This document shows, piece after piece, positions 54,131 through 63,873 of a DNA stretch of 64,000 nucleotides. The notes below the pieces were generated by a model. The model was not told where the DNA came from, searched no databases, and saw nothing but the letters and a program-made list of their open reading frames with translations. Positions within the stretch are counted from its first letter, which is position 1, and each line of letters starts with the position of its first letter. The stretch covers positions 1 through 64,000 of the forward strand of contig NZ_PVUF01000004.1 of assembly GCF_003003215.1 (NCBI RefSeq), in the 5' to 3' direction. The stretch is from Tritonibacter scottomollicae (GTDB taxonomy: Bacteria; Pseudomonadota; Alphaproteobacteria; Rhodobacterales; Rhodobacteraceae). Both the position numbers and the translations under genes were made by a program.

Positions 54131-55038
54131 TGGATGCGTTTGAGACGAAGTTCCTGCGCGAGTTTCTCGTGGTCGCGCATGAAGGCTCGATCCGGCGCGC
54201 GGCGGAGCGGCTCAACGTCGTCCCCTCCGCCATCTCGCGCAAGATCGCAGAAGCCGAAGCGCGGTTGGGTGTGCCCCTGTTCGAGCGCAGCTCCAAGGGG
54301 GTGAAACTCACCGAAGCCGGGGAGTTGATGCGAGAGCATGCGCAGCATGTGCGGGATGAACAAACCTACCTTCTGGATCAGATCGGCCACTACCAGGACG
54401 GGCGTAGCCAGATCGTGCGGATTGCCACCGGTGAGGGGTTTGCGTCGGATCTGATGGAGAACGGATTGCTCGCACTGACGCGAGACCATCCGCATTTGCG
54501 CTTTATCATCGACCACGCCGGGACGGATGAGTTGCAGCGCCGGGTGATCGAGGGGCAGTGCGATATCGGCATCGCCTATAACCCGCTGATGACCGAGGCG
54601 ACGCGGTCACTTGCCCATTCCCGGCAATCGCTCTGTGGACTTGTGCCCAGCCACTCGCCGCTTGCCGGGCGCAGCAGTGTTACCCTCGCCGAGATGCTGG
54701 AGCAGCCGGTGGCGATGCTGAATGCAGGCTATGCGATCCGGCATCTGGTGGGGCAGGCTGCCGCCGACCGTGGCCTTGCGTTGCGCGTGCAGGTTGAGAC
54801 TGCGTCAATCTCGCTCCTGTTGCGCTATGTCTGTGCCGGGGTCGGGGTGAGTTTCCTGCCGCGCTTTTCTGCAACCAATCAGGCGGAACGCGGAGATCTG
54901 GCGATCCTCGACATCGAAGAGACATCTTTGCAGCAGGTCAGCACACATCTCATGGTGCGCGCCCGGCGCCGCCTGCCGAAGTCTGTCGCTCTGGTCGCCA
55001 GTTTCCTGTCCGAGCATATGCTGGCGTTCCGCGACTAG
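54130..55038 (+). CDS. LysR-family transcriptional regulator
   Basis: A 302-residue LysR protein. The N-terminal HTH is FETKFLREFLVVAHEGSIRRAAERLNVVPSAISRKIAEAEARLGVPLFERSSKGVKLTEAG, followed by a substrate-binding domain (IVRIATGEGFASDLMENGLLALTRDHP). The ATG at 54130 overlaps the amidohydrolase stop by one base; a GTG at 54127 is in frame and could also serve. Unlike most LysR genes it is not divergent but inside a co-linear cluster, so it probably controls the flanking catabolic genes. Confidence 0.88.
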   Translation: MDAFETKFLREFLVVAHEGSIRRAAERLNVVPSAISRKIAEAEARLGVPLFERSSKGVKLTEAGELMREHAQHVRDEQTYLLDQIGHYQDGRSQIVRIATGEGFASDLMENGLLALTRDHPHLRFIIDHAGTDELQRRVIEGQCDIGIAYNPLMTEATRSLAHSRQSLCGLVPSHSPLAGRSSVTLAEMLEQPVAMLNAGYAIRHLVGQAAADRGLALRVQVETASISLLLRYVCAGVGVSFLPRFSATNQAERGDLAILDIEETSLQQVSTHLMVRARRRLPKSVALVASFLSEHMLAFRD

Positions 55039-55157
55039 TGTTGCCTTGACAGCAACGCATCGTGCCCGAATGGACTACTTCCTGTGATCGCCCTGCTTGG
55101 GCTTTGTTCGGTCGAACAGCCCCGAATTGGGCGTCATTCGACGGGATAGAGCACAAG

Positions 55158-56069
55158 ATGGCAGCGAAGAGCAGCAAGACGGCAGGCGTGATCGGACTGG
55201 GGGCGATGGGCTTTGGTATGGCCTCTAGCCTGGTGGAGGCAGGCTATGATGTGGTTGGCTATGATCCCGCCGAGGCGGCGTGCAAGCGGGCCGAGGACGC
55301 CGGTATCACAGCGGTTCCCTGCACCGATGCAGTGTTCTTTGCAGCCGATTTGATCGTGCTATCCCTGCCGACGGCTCAGCACGTCGAGACGGTTGTTGCC
55401 GCGGCTGAAGAGACGGCCCTGCTGAGCGAAGGCGCTGCGCCAAAGGTTCTTATTGATACGTCCACATCCGAGGCTGCGGTCAGCCGGGAGCTATCTGCAC
55501 GGCTTGCGGCCAAAGGGCATGGTTTCCTTGATGCACCGGTCAGCGGCGGTCCTGCTGGCGCGGCCTCCGGCCAGCTCTCGGTGATGCTGGGGGGTGACCC
55601 GCAATGGGTCGCCGTGGCGATGCCCGCCTTGGAGGCGATGGCCGCCAAGATCAATCATGTGGGGCCGAGCGGGGCGGGCAATGTCGCCAAGCTGGTGAAC
55701 AACATGCTGGTCGCCAATCACATGGTGACCACCTTGGAAGCACTGCGTCTGGGCGAAGCCGCCGGAGTGGACGCCGAAGAGATGCTGAAGGTGATCAATT
55801 CAGCCACTGGACGCAGTGCTATCTCGGAAATTCATGTCCCGACATGGGTGCTGCCCAGGAGTTTCGACAGCGGGTTTTCGACGGGGTTGATGCGCAAGGA
55901 TCTGCGCTTGGCACGCGAACTGGCCGCCGAGGCCGGCGTTGCTACCCCAATCGCGGATCTCGCCGCAACCCTATGGGCACAAGAGAATTCCGATCTGAGT
56001 GATGCGGATGATTTCATGCTGATGGGCGATCCAAAAGTGGATCGTCTGAGCCGGAAGGAGAAAGACTGA
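55158..56069 (+). CDS. Beta-hydroxyacid dehydrogenase (HIBADH family)
   Basis: A 303-residue NAD(P)-dependent dehydrogenase of the 3-hydroxyisobutyrate/tartronate-semialdehyde reductase family: VIGLGAMGFGMASSLVEAGYDVVGYD (cofactor site), FLDAPVSGGPAGAASGQLSVMLGG (substrate motif) and GNVAKLVNNMLVANHMVTTLEALRLGE with the catalytic Lys. The ATG at 55158 gives a standard N-terminus. It overlaps the aldehyde dehydrogenase gene by one base (TGATG). It probably oxidises a beta-hydroxyacid to a semialdehyde that the next enzyme uses. Confidence 0.88.
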   Translation: MAAKSSKTAGVIGLGAMGFGMASSLVEAGYDVVGYDPAEAACKRAEDAGITAVPCTDAVFFAADLIVLSLPTAQHVETVVAAAEETALLSEGAAPKVLIDTSTSEAAVSRELSARLAAKGHGFLDAPVSGGPAGAASGQLSVMLGGDPQWVAVAMPALEAMAAKINHVGPSGAGNVAKLVNNMLVANHMVTTLEALRLGEAAGVDAEEMLKVINSATGRSAISEIHVPTWVLPRSFDSGFSTGLMRKDLRLARELAAEAGVATPIADLAATLWAQENSDLSDADDFMLMGDPKVDRLSRKEKD

Positions 56070-57604
56070 TGACCGACGTTGTTGTTGATACCGCGCGCCG
56101 TGTCGCGCAACTGCTGAGCGAACTGACGGGCTCTGCGGATGTGCAATCCTATGTGGGCGGCGAACTTTTGCCCGGCACCGGCGCTGACCTGGAGCTGACA
56201 GATCCCGCAACCGGGCAGGTTTTTGCCCGCTATCGTGATGCCGGGGCCGAGGTCGTGGGTCGGGCCGCCACCGCGGCGAAGGCGGCGCAGAAGGAGTGGT
56301 ACGCAAAGACCGCTTCGGAACGTGGCCGGATCCTGTTCGAGATTGGACGCCAGATCCGCGCCCATGCGGTTCTGTTGTCGGAGCTGGAGGCGCTCTCATC
56401 CGGGCGCCCGATCCGTGACACCGGCGGCGAACCGGCACGTATGGCGGAGATGTTCGAATATTATGCGGGCTGGTGTGACAAGATCACGGGCGACGTGATC
56501 CCGGTGCCGTCGACCCATTTGAACTACACGCGTCAGGAACCGCTTGGGGTGGTTGCCCAGATCACCCCCTGGAACGCGCCGCTGTTCACATGCTGCTGGC
56601 AGGTTGCGCCTGCGATCTGTGCCGGCAATGGCGTGGTGATCAAACCCTCGGAGCTGACACCGCTGACCTCGATCGTCGTTGGGATCCTGTGTGAAAAGGC
56701 CGGTGTGCCAAGGGGGCTGGTGAATGTGATCGCGGGCAATGGGCCAGGGTCCGGGCAGGCGATGATCGACAATCCGGAAACCGCATTGGTGGTGTTTGTG
56801 GGTTCGGCAGAGGCTGGCAGCCAGATCGCCGGAGCGGCAGCCAGGCGCCTCATTCCGTCGGTGTTGGAACTGGGCGGGAAATCCGCAAACATCGTCTTTG
56901 GCGATGCTGACATCGACCGTGCGGTGGTCGGCGCGCAGGCCGCGATCTTTGCGTCATGCGGACAAAGCTGCGTTGCGGGATCGCGCCTTCTGGTGCATCG
57001 CTCGGTACAGGCCGAAGTGGTCGACAAGCTGGCCACGGCTGCTGCGCGCATTCCGGTGGGCGTTCCGATGGACCCGCTCACCCAGGTTGGCCCCGTCAAC
57101 AATCTGCGCCAATGGTCAAAGGTCGACAGCATGGTGCAGGAGGCCGTGGCGCAGGGCGCGCAGATCGCCAGCGGTGGTGCCAAACCCGAAGCGCTGGCGC
57201 AGAGCGGTGGATATTTTTACGCCCCAACCGTGCTGGATGCCGTCACCCCGTCGATGACCATCGCCAGCGAAGAGGTGTTCGGGCCCGTGGTTTCCGTGCT
57301 GCCCTTCGACGACGAGGAAGAGGCGATCACCCTTGCCAATGCCACGCCCTACGGGCTTGCCGGGGCCGTCTGGACCCGTGATGTCGGACGCGCACATCGG
57401 GTGGCGGCAGAGGTCCGGGCCGGAACATTCTGGATCAACAGCTACAAGACGATCAACGTCATGTCGCCGTTTGGTGGTTTTGGCCGCTCCGGCTACGGCC
57501 GGTCGTCGGGGCGCGAGGCCTTGGCAGCCTACACGCAGACCAAATCGGTTTGGGTCGAAACGGCGGAAAATCCCGTGCAGGGGTTCGGCTACGCACCGGG
57601 CTGA
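56069..57604 (+). CDS. Aldehyde dehydrogenase family protein
   Basis: A 511-residue NAD(P)-dependent ALDH. It has QITPWNAPLFTCCWQVAPAICAGNGVVIKPSE, catalytic Glu in VLELGGKSANIVFGDAD, catalytic Cys in FASCGQSCVAGSRLLVH, and EEVFGPVVSVLPFDDEEEAI near the C-terminus. It follows the HIBADH-like gene with a one-base overlap. It is likely to oxidise the semialdehyde made by that enzyme. A 98-bp gap separates it from the DUF3100 gene. Confidence 0.88.
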   Translation: MTDVVVDTARRVAQLLSELTGSADVQSYVGGELLPGTGADLELTDPATGQVFARYRDAGAEVVGRAATAAKAAQKEWYAKTASERGRILFEIGRQIRAHAVLLSELEALSSGRPIRDTGGEPARMAEMFEYYAGWCDKITGDVIPVPSTHLNYTRQEPLGVVAQITPWNAPLFTCCWQVAPAICAGNGVVIKPSELTPLTSIVVGILCEKAGVPRGLVNVIAGNGPGSGQAMIDNPETALVVFVGSAEAGSQIAGAAARRLIPSVLELGGKSANIVFGDADIDRAVVGAQAAIFASCGQSCVAGSRLLVHRSVQAEVVDKLATAAARIPVGVPMDPLTQVGPVNNLRQWSKVDSMVQEAVAQGAQIASGGAKPEALAQSGGYFYAPTVLDAVTPSMTIASEEVFGPVVSVLPFDDEEEAITLANATPYGLAGAVWTRDVGRAHRVAAEVRAGTFWINSYKTINVMSPFGGFGRSGYGRSSGREALAAYTQTKSVWVETAENPVQGFGYAPG

Positions 57605-57702
57605 GATCTACGGAATAGGGGCGGTGAGCACATTGGTCCCATTGCAAATCCCAATCGCCCTCGTCAGAAGGGCGCAAATGGAACCAACGGAAGGTAAAAT
57701 CC

Positions 57703-58524
57703 ATGCATATCAAGGACATCCTGTTTGACTGGCGGCTGCATCTGAGCGCCGTGGTCATCACCGTGATCGCCGAGGCGATCGGGGTTATCAAGGTGCCGAT
57801 CGGGATCGGTGCGATCTTGTTGTTGCCGTTGCTCTATGCGTTTGTTCTGGGCCTGTTGATCAATCCCAATGTTGTGCGCAGCGCCAAAGTGTGGATCAAG
57901 GACCGGGACGTGAGTGCCGCTTCGCCGATGATCGTCATCGCGATCATGCCCTTTATTGCAAAGTTTGGCACAATCATCGGCCCATCGATGTCGACCATCA
58001 TCGACGCAGGCCCGGCGCTGATCCTGCAGGAGCTGGGCAATCTGGCGACCGTGGTGCTGGCCTTTCCTGTTGCGGTGCTTGTGCTGGGCATGGGGCGCGA
58101 GTCCATCGGCGCGTGTTTCTCCGTTGCGCGGGAGCCCAACATTGCAATCATCGCGGATAAATATGGCCTGAAGAGCCAGGAAGGTGCGGGCGTCATGGGC
58201 GTCTATGTCATCGGCACGCTCTTTGGCACGTTCATCTTTGCAATTCTGGCGTCGATCCTTGCGACGACCGGAATGTTCTCGATCGACGCACTGGCGATGG
58301 CATGTGGTATCGGGTCCGGGTCCATGATGGCCGCATGTTCTGGCGCCCTGGTGAGCGCGGTGCCCGAAATGAAGGATCAGATCCTTGCACTGGCCGGCGC
58401 CAGCAACGTGCTGACCTATGCAACAGGCATGTATCTGTGCGTCTTCGTGGCGCTTCCGGTGACGGAGAAACTCTATGACTGGCTGGGCCGCAAGGACGCA
58501 CCGGCCTCGGCGGCAGGAGAATAA
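57703..58524 (+). CDS. DUF3100 family membrane protein (probable transporter subunit)
   Basis: A 273-residue hydrophobic protein with about seven to eight membrane segments and little else: ITVIAEAIGVIKVPIGIGAILLLPLLYAFVLGLL at the N-terminus, IAKFGTIIGPSMSTIIDAGPALILQELGNL in the middle and IDALAMACGIGSGSMMAACSGALVSAVPEMKDQ later. The repeated Gly/Ser-rich intramembrane loops look like a secondary transporter. It matches the DUF3100 family as far as I can recognise. The next gene, 2 bp away, is a small membrane protein, so the two form a pair. No function is known. Confidence 0.75.
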   Translation: MHIKDILFDWRLHLSAVVITVIAEAIGVIKVPIGIGAILLLPLLYAFVLGLLINPNVVRSAKVWIKDRDVSAASPMIVIAIMPFIAKFGTIIGPSMSTIIDAGPALILQELGNLATVVLAFPVAVLVLGMGRESIGACFSVAREPNIAIIADKYGLKSQEGAGVMGVYVIGTLFGTFIFAILASILATTGMFSIDALAMACGIGSGSMMAACSGALVSAVPEMKDQILALAGASNVLTYATGMYLCVFVALPVTEKLYDWLGRKDAPASAAGE

Positions 58525-58526
58525 TC

Positions 58527-59003
58527 ATGAGCGATACGCAATCCTTCGAAGACCCAACCACCGAGGCAAAGCTGGGCCTGGGCACGCATGCGGCAGCTTT
58601 GATCGTCGTCAGCATTGTCGCGCTGGTCGGCAACACGGTGGCGACCGAGAACACCGTTCCGCAGGGGCTGCTCGGGCTGATCGTCCTCTGGGTGATCTGC
58701 ATGGTCGGGTTGCTGCTGACCGAGTTTGTCCCGTTCAAACTGCCCTCCGTGGCGTGGATATCGCTCGTCGGTATCGTGGCGACCTTGCCCTGGACGCCGG
58801 GCAGCGCCTGGGTGCTGGACAAAGTCGGTCACGTGAACTTCCTGACCCTTGCAACGCCCTGTCTCGCCTACGCCGGTATCGCCATCGCCAAGCGCGAGAT
58901 TGAGATCGCCAAGACATCGGGCTGGAAGATCGCCGTGGTTGCGGTGCTGGTCATGACCGGCACCTATGTCGGGTCTGCCATCGTGGCACAGATGTTCCTG
59001 TAA
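58527..59003 (+). CDS. Small membrane protein, partner of the DUF3100 protein
   Basis: A 158-residue protein with four to five hydrophobic segments (HAAALIVVSIVALVGNTVA, GLLGLIVLWVICMVGLLLTEF, VAWISLVGIVATLPW, WKIAVVAVLVMTGTYVGSAIVAQMFL). It starts 2 bp after the DUF3100 gene and is followed by a terminator at 59037-59068, so both genes end the operon. I do not recognise a named family. A two-gene transporter with a large and a small subunit is the simplest reading. Confidence 0.65.
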   Translation: MSDTQSFEDPTTEAKLGLGTHAAALIVVSIVALVGNTVATENTVPQGLLGLIVLWVICMVGLLLTEFVPFKLPSVAWISLVGIVATLPWTPGSAWVLDKVGHVNFLTLATPCLAYAGIAIAKREIEIAKTSGWKIAVVAVLVMTGTYVGSAIVAQMFL

Positions 59004-59036
59004 GAGGCAGCGCACAGCAATTGCTCTGAGCCAGAT

Positions 59037-59068
59037 AGCTCCGTCCGACCTGATCGGGCGGAGCTTTT
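59037..59068 (+). terminator. Terminator after the DUF3100 operon
   Basis: The stem AGCTCCG-T-CCGA / TCGG-G-CGGAGCT with loop CCTGA is followed by TTTCG. It lies about 35 bp after the stop of the small membrane protein gene. Confidence 0.75.
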
Positions 59069-59216
59069 CGTTTTCAAAACGCGCACACGGCTTTTGGGGG
59101 ATGCTGTCATCTGCGGCCCGCGCCCGAGGGTCCCAAAGCCAGCGCACACCGGCACGCGGTGGGAGGCTCTGAGGGCGTGCAAAATGAGGCCCATCAGAGG
59201 GGTAAAGAGCAGAGAG

Positions 59217-59252
59217 TAAAAAGCCGCCATCCGGTGTCCGGTGGCGGCTTTC
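59217..59252 (-). terminator. Terminator after nrdF
   Basis: On the minus strand, AAGCCGCCACCGG / CCGGATGGCGGCTT (one mismatch or bulge) closes with an ACA-type loop and is followed by TTTTTACTC. It lies just after the nrdF stop codon and ends the nrdHIEF transcript. Confidence 0.8.
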
Positions 59253-59257
59253 TTGGT

Positions 59258-60343
<1,086 letters not shown>

Positions 60344-62476
60344 TTACAGCGAACAGGACACGCAGCCCTCGACCTCGGTGCCTTCCAGCGCCTGCTGGCG
60401 CAGACGGATATAGTAGATTGTCTTGATCCCTTTCTTCCACGCGTAGATCTGCGCGCGGTTGATGTCTCTGGTCGAGGCTTCCGCGGGGAAGAACAGGGTC
60501 AGCGACAGCCCTTGATCGACGTGCTGCGTTGCCGCCGCATAGGTGTCGATGATCGCCTCGGGGCCGATGTCATAGGCATCGCGGTAATACTCAAGGTTCT
60601 CGTTGGTCATATAGGGTGCGGGATAGTAGACGCGGCCGATCTTGCCTTCCTTGCGGATCTCGATCTTGGCGGTGATCGGGTGGATCGAGGAGGTCGCATA
60701 GTTGATATAGCTGATCGACCCGGTGGGCGGCACCGCCTGCAGGTTGCGGTTATAAAGTCCGTGCTCCTTCACCTTGTCGCACAGGACGGACCAGTCCTCG
60801 CGGCTCGGAACATTGATGCCGGCGCCCTCGAACAGTTCGCGCACGCGGTCGGTCTCCGGCAGCCAGTCCCGGTCGACGTATTTGTCAAAGAAGCTGCCAT
60901 CGGCATAGGTCGAGTTCTCGAAGCCCTTGAACCGTGTGCCTTTTTCTTGCGCCAGCGCGTTGGAGGCACTGAGCGCGTGAAACAACACGGTGCAGAAGTA
61001 GATATTGGTGAAGTCGATACCCTCAGCCGAGCCGTAATGGATGCGCTCGCGGGCGAGGTAGCCATGCAGGTTCATCTGGCCAAGACCGATGGCATGGCCT
61101 TCGTCATTGCCCTTGCGGATCGAGGGAACACTATCGATGGCGGACATTTCCGACACCGCATTCAATGCCCGGATCGCGGTGCCGACGGTGCCCGCCAGAT
61201 CGCCGCCATCCATGGCGCGGGCGATGTTCATGGAGCCGAGATTGCAGGAAATGTCGGTGCCCATCTGCGCGTAAGAGAGGTCATCCGTGAACTCGGACGG
61301 GGTGTTCACTTGCAGGATCTCTGAGCAGAGGTTGGACATCGAAATCCGACCGGCGATCGGGTTGGCCGAATTCACCGTGTCCTCAAACATGATGTAGGGG
61401 TAGCCGGATTCGAACTGGATCTCGGCAATGGTCTGGAAGAAGGCGCGGGCGTTGATCTTCTTCTTGCGGATCTGCGGGTTGTCCACCATCTCGTGATATT
61501 TCTCGGTGACCGAGATTTCCGAAAAGGCCTTGCCATACACCTTTTCCACGTCGTGGGGCGAGAACAGATACATATCCTCGTTCTTCTTGGCGAGCTGGAA
61601 GGTGATGTCGGGAATGACCACGCCAAGGCTCAGTGTCTTGATGCGGATCTTCTCATCGGCGTTCTCGCGCTTGGTGTCGAGGAAGCGCAGGATGTCCGGG
61701 TGGTGGGCGTTCAGATAGACCGCGCCTGCGCCCTGACGTGCGCCCAGCTGGTTGGCGTAGGAGAAACTGTCTTCCAGCAGTTTCATCACCGGTATCACCC
61801 CGGAAGACTGGTTCTCGATCCCCTTGATCGGGGCGCCATGCTCGCGAATGTTGGTCAGCATCAGGGCCACGCCACCGCCGCGTTTGCTGAGTTGCAGGGC
61901 GGAGTTGATGCCGCGCCCGATGCTTTCCATGTTGTCTTCCAGCCGCAACAGGAAGCAGGAGACGAACTCGCCCCGCGCCGTCTTGCCGGCATTGAGAAAG
62001 GTCGGCGTGGCAGGCTGGAACCGGCCGTCGATGATCTCGCCCATCAGCTGCATCGCCAGCGCAGCATCACCGCGCGCCAGCGTCAGCGCGTTCATCACCA
62101 CCCGGTCCTCGTAACGCTCCAGATAGCGCTGCCCATCGCGGGTCTTCAACGTGTAGGAGGTGTAGTATTTGAACGCCCCCAGAAAGCTCGGGAACCGGAA
62201 TTTCTTGGCAAAGGCCGCATCCCAGATCTGGTGGAGGAAACTGCGCTCGTATTGATCAAGCACAGCCGCTTCATAGAAGCCTTCCTTGACCAGATAGGAC
62301 AGCTTTTCCTCCAGCGAATGAAAGAAAACGGTGTTCTGGTTCACATGCTGCAGGAAATACTGCCGTGCCGCCATGCGGTCGGCGTCAAACTGGATCTTCC
62401 CCTCATCATCATAGAGGTTCAGCATCGCGTTCAGGGCATGATAGTCGAGATCGGCGGTTACGCTTGCGTCAAGCAT
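60344..62476 (-). CDS. nrdE: Class Ib ribonucleoside-diphosphate reductase alpha subunit NrdE
   Basis: A 710-residue R1E protein. It has the N-terminal reductase segment [21 protein letters not shown], the active-site [32 protein letters not shown] and [20 protein letters not shown] motifs, and the C-terminal redox pair CVSC near the end (EGCVSCSL), which is reduced by NrdH. It lacks the N-terminal ATP cone, as is normal for class Ib. It overlaps nrdI by 19 bp. Confidence 0.94.
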   Translation of the reverse strand: MLDASVTADLDYHALNAMLNLYDDEGKIQFDADRMAARQYFLQHVNQNTVFFHSLEEKLSYLVKEGFYEAAVLDQYERSFLHQIWDAAFAKKFRFPSFLGAFKYYTSYTLKTRDGQRYLERYEDRVVMNALTLARGDAALAMQLMGEIIDGRFQPATPTFLNAGKTARGEFVSCFLLRLEDNMESIGRGINSALQLSKRGGGVALMLTNIREHGAPIKGIENQSSGVIPVMKLLEDSFSYANQLGARQGAGAVYLNAHHPDILRFLDTKRENADEKIRIKTLSLGVVIPDITFQLAKKNEDMYLFSPHDVEKVYGKAFSEISVTEKYHEMVDNPQIRKKKINARAFFQTIAEIQFESGYPYIMFEDTVNSANPIAGRISMSNLCSEILQVNTPSEFTDDLSYAQMGTDISCNLGSMNIARAMDGGDLAGTVGTAIRALNAVSEMSAIDSVPSIRKGNDEGHAIGLGQMNLHGYLARERIHYGSAEGIDFTNIYFCTVLFHALSASNALAQEKGTRFKGFENSTYADGSFFDKYVDRDWLPETDRVRELFEGAGINVPSREDWSVLCDKVKEHGLYNRNLQAVPPTGSISYINYATSSIHPITAKIEIRKEGKIGRVYYPAPYMTNENLEYYRDAYDIGPEAIIDTYAAATQHVDQGLSLTLFFPAEASTRDINRAQIYAWKKGIKTIYYIRLRQQALEGTEVEGCVSCSL

Positions 62477-62880
62477 GTCTGGCTCTCCTGTGCTGCCCAG
62501 AACCGGGCAAGGCCCGCGCGTATGCGGGTAATGTCTGTTTCGGTTCCCGCCAGTTCAAAGCGGTAGAGAACGGGGACGCTGCACTTGCGTGCGATGACCT
62601 CACCTGCAAGGGCAAAGGTCGCACCAAAGTTGCGGTTGCCTCCCGCGATCACGCCCCGCAGGAGGGCGCGATTGCGTGTGTTGTTCAAAAGCCGAATGAC
62701 CGGCTTGGGCACTGCGCCGCGCCCTTCGCCGTCGGCGAAGGTCGGAGACACCAGTACAAAAGGCGCGTCCAGCTCAGGCGGCGGCCCTGCCTGCGGCAGC
62801 CGCAGGGCTTCCAGCCCGAGGCGCTCCACCAATCGGGCCGTGTTGCCCGATCGTGAAGAGAAAAAGACGAGCCCGGCCAT
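62458..62880 (-). CDS. nrdI: NrdI flavodoxin-like protein
   Basis: A 140-residue flavodoxin-fold protein with the FMN-phosphate loop [40 protein letters not shown] and [21 protein letters not shown], diagnostic of NrdI. It supplies oxidant to assemble the Mn-tyrosyl radical in NrdF. It overlaps nrdE and is 15 bp downstream of nrdH. Confidence 0.93.
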   Translation of the reverse strand: MAGLVFFSSRSGNTARLVERLGLEALRLPQAGPPPELDAPFVLVSPTFADGEGRGAVPKPVIRLLNNTRNRALLRGVIAGGNRNFGATFALAGEVIARKCSVPVLYRFELAGTETDITRIRAGLARFWAAQESQTCLTQA

Positions 62881-62895
62881 CCGATCAGCGCCGGA

Positions 62896-63117
62896 TCAGG
62901 CCAGACGGCCGATCAGGTCGGGGCGAAACCCGGCCCAGTGCTCTTGGCCAGCGACAACCACAGGGGCCTGACGATAACCAAGGCCCTGTACCATTTCCAT
63001 TGCGGCAGCATCTTCGGTCAGATCAATCACGTCGAAAGAAATCCCCTTCGCCTCGAGTGCGCGGGTGGTGGCGGTGCATTGCACACAGGCGGGTTTGGAA
63101 TAGACGGTGATGCTCAT
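62896..63117 (-). CDS. nrdH: NrdH glutaredoxin-like electron donor
   Basis: A 73-residue thioredoxin-fold protein with redox motif CVQC (ITVYSKPACVQCTATTRALEAKGI) and C-terminal WAGFRPDLIGRL, as in NrdH. It reduces NrdE. The ATG at 63117 fits the family start and is about 12 bp after a GAGGGA; an upstream extension in the same frame lies within the riboswitch leader and is not coding. Confidence 0.92.
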   Translation of the reverse strand: MSITVYSKPACVQCTATTRALEAKGISFDVIDLTEDAAAMEMVQGLGYRQAPVVVAGQEHWAGFRPDLIGRLA

Positions 63118-63159
63118 CTGCAAAGGGTCCCTCAGGTTTTGTCTGCTTGGACGAAAGGG

Positions 63160-63193
63160 GACACGGAACCCGGCGCCGAAACAGCACCGTGTC
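63160..63193 (-). promoter_or_regulatory. Inverted repeat in the nrdH leader, candidate riboswitch expression platform
   Basis: Arms GACACGG (63160-63166) and CCGTGTC (63187-63193) flank a GC-rich loop between the cobalamin aptamer and nrdH. This could form the switching stem; I cannot fold it here. Confidence 0.4.
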
Positions 63194-63234
63194 ACGCGTC
63201 CGGGCCCTCCGCCGCGGTCGTCGTTGTCTGCTTT

Positions 63235-63393
63235 GGCAGGTCTCCTGGCTTCACGGCTCAAATGCCCAATCCCGCCTTCCCAATGCGTCTTGCGCATCAG
63301 TGGCCCAGGGTGGACTTGCCGCTTACAGTTGCGGGGGCAGCGTCGGTTTTTCACCGATTTCCCTCATTGCTTGCGAGTCGCCTCACAAGAACC
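63235..63393 (-). ncRNA. Cobalamin riboswitch upstream of nrdHIEF
   Basis: Read on the minus strand, the leader has the ordered conserved parts of the B12 aptamer. These are GGTTCTTGTGAGG near 63393, GAGGGAAATCGGTGAAAAAC, the core GCAACTGTAAGCGG (complement of 63319-63330 and neighbours), the B12-box-like GCCACTG (complement of 63298-63304), GGGAAGGC, and the closing GAAGCCAGGAGACCTGCC. It stands between the promoter and nrdH. B12 would be expected to turn the class Ib enzyme off, implying a B12-dependent class II enzyme (NrdJ) elsewhere. Confidence 0.93.
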
Positions 63394-63404
63394 AAAGTAA
63401 CATG

Positions 63405-63433
63405 ATATTGATGCAGATCCAGCAAATGGTCAA
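63405..63433 (-). promoter_or_regulatory. Promoter of nrdHIEF
   Basis: On the minus strand, -35 TTGACC (63428-63433) and -10 CAATAT (63405-63410) are separated by 17 bp, just upstream of the cobalamin aptamer. Confidence 0.75.
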
Positions 63434-63443
63434 TATATGGTGT
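63428..63443 (-). promoter_or_regulatory. Probable NrdR box
   Basis: On the minus strand ACACCATATATTGACC matches 12 of 16 positions of the NrdR consensus (ACACWATATATWGTGT). It overlaps the -35 element. A weaker half-like site lies at 63398-63413, 30 bp centre to centre; NrdR boxes usually occur in pairs at about three helical turns. Confidence 0.6.
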
Positions 63444-63492
63444 ATGGTTTCTTCAGGGAAGTTTTCCACAGAGGCATGTGGATAGCTGCGCG

Positions 63493-63873
63493 CTAGTCTT
63501 CTTGGTGCCGGTTTTGATCGTGTTGCGGGCGGCCGTCGAGCGCAGGAAGCCAGCTTTCACGCCGCTGCACCCATAGTTCATACTCTGGCGCAAACATGTC
63601 CGGCTTATCCAAGGCGCCAAGATGCACTTCTATCTCATCGCCGCTTTTGGCAAAAACGGAGGATCCACATGTAGGGCAGAAGTACCGCTCCTGATAGTGG
63701 CGCAGATCACCGCTGACGGTCACGTTTTGCTGCAAAAATACTGCGGCGCAGTAAAAGACCGCACCGTGATGCTTGCGGCAGTCGAGACAGTGGCACATGC
63801 CAACGCGCAACGGCGGTCCGACAGCTGTGATCCGGACACTTCCACACAGGCAGCCCCCTGTCACCGTCGTCAT
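63493..63873 (-). CDS. GFA/CENP-V family zinc-binding protein
   Basis: A 126-residue protein of the Gfa-like (glutathione-dependent formaldehyde-activating) family. Zinc-binding cysteines are in GGCLCGSVR, MCHCLDCRKHHG and RYFCPTCGSSVF. The ATG at 63873 has GGAGGCGCAAG upstream; an extension to 63912 is unsupported. Its role is unknown; the family is usually annotated by fold only. The last ~90 bp of the window beyond 63912 hold no recognisable gene. Confidence 0.83.
   Translation of the reverse strand: MTTVTGGCLCGSVRITAVGPPLRVGMCHCLDCRKHHGAVFYCAAVFLQQNVTVSGDLRHYQERYFCPTCGSSVFAKSGDEIEVHLGALDKPDMFAPEYELWVQRRESWLPALDGRPQHDQNRHQED

Noticed and set aside
55040-55062. GTTGC-N7-GCAAC inverted repeat after the LysR gene
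   Set aside because: Short arms and no T-run; neither a convincing terminator nor a clear LysR site.
63462-63470. TTTTCCACA as a DnaA box near nrdHIEF
   Set aside because: A single site one base off consensus, without a cluster or an AT-rich unwinding region, is not evidence for an origin or DnaA control.
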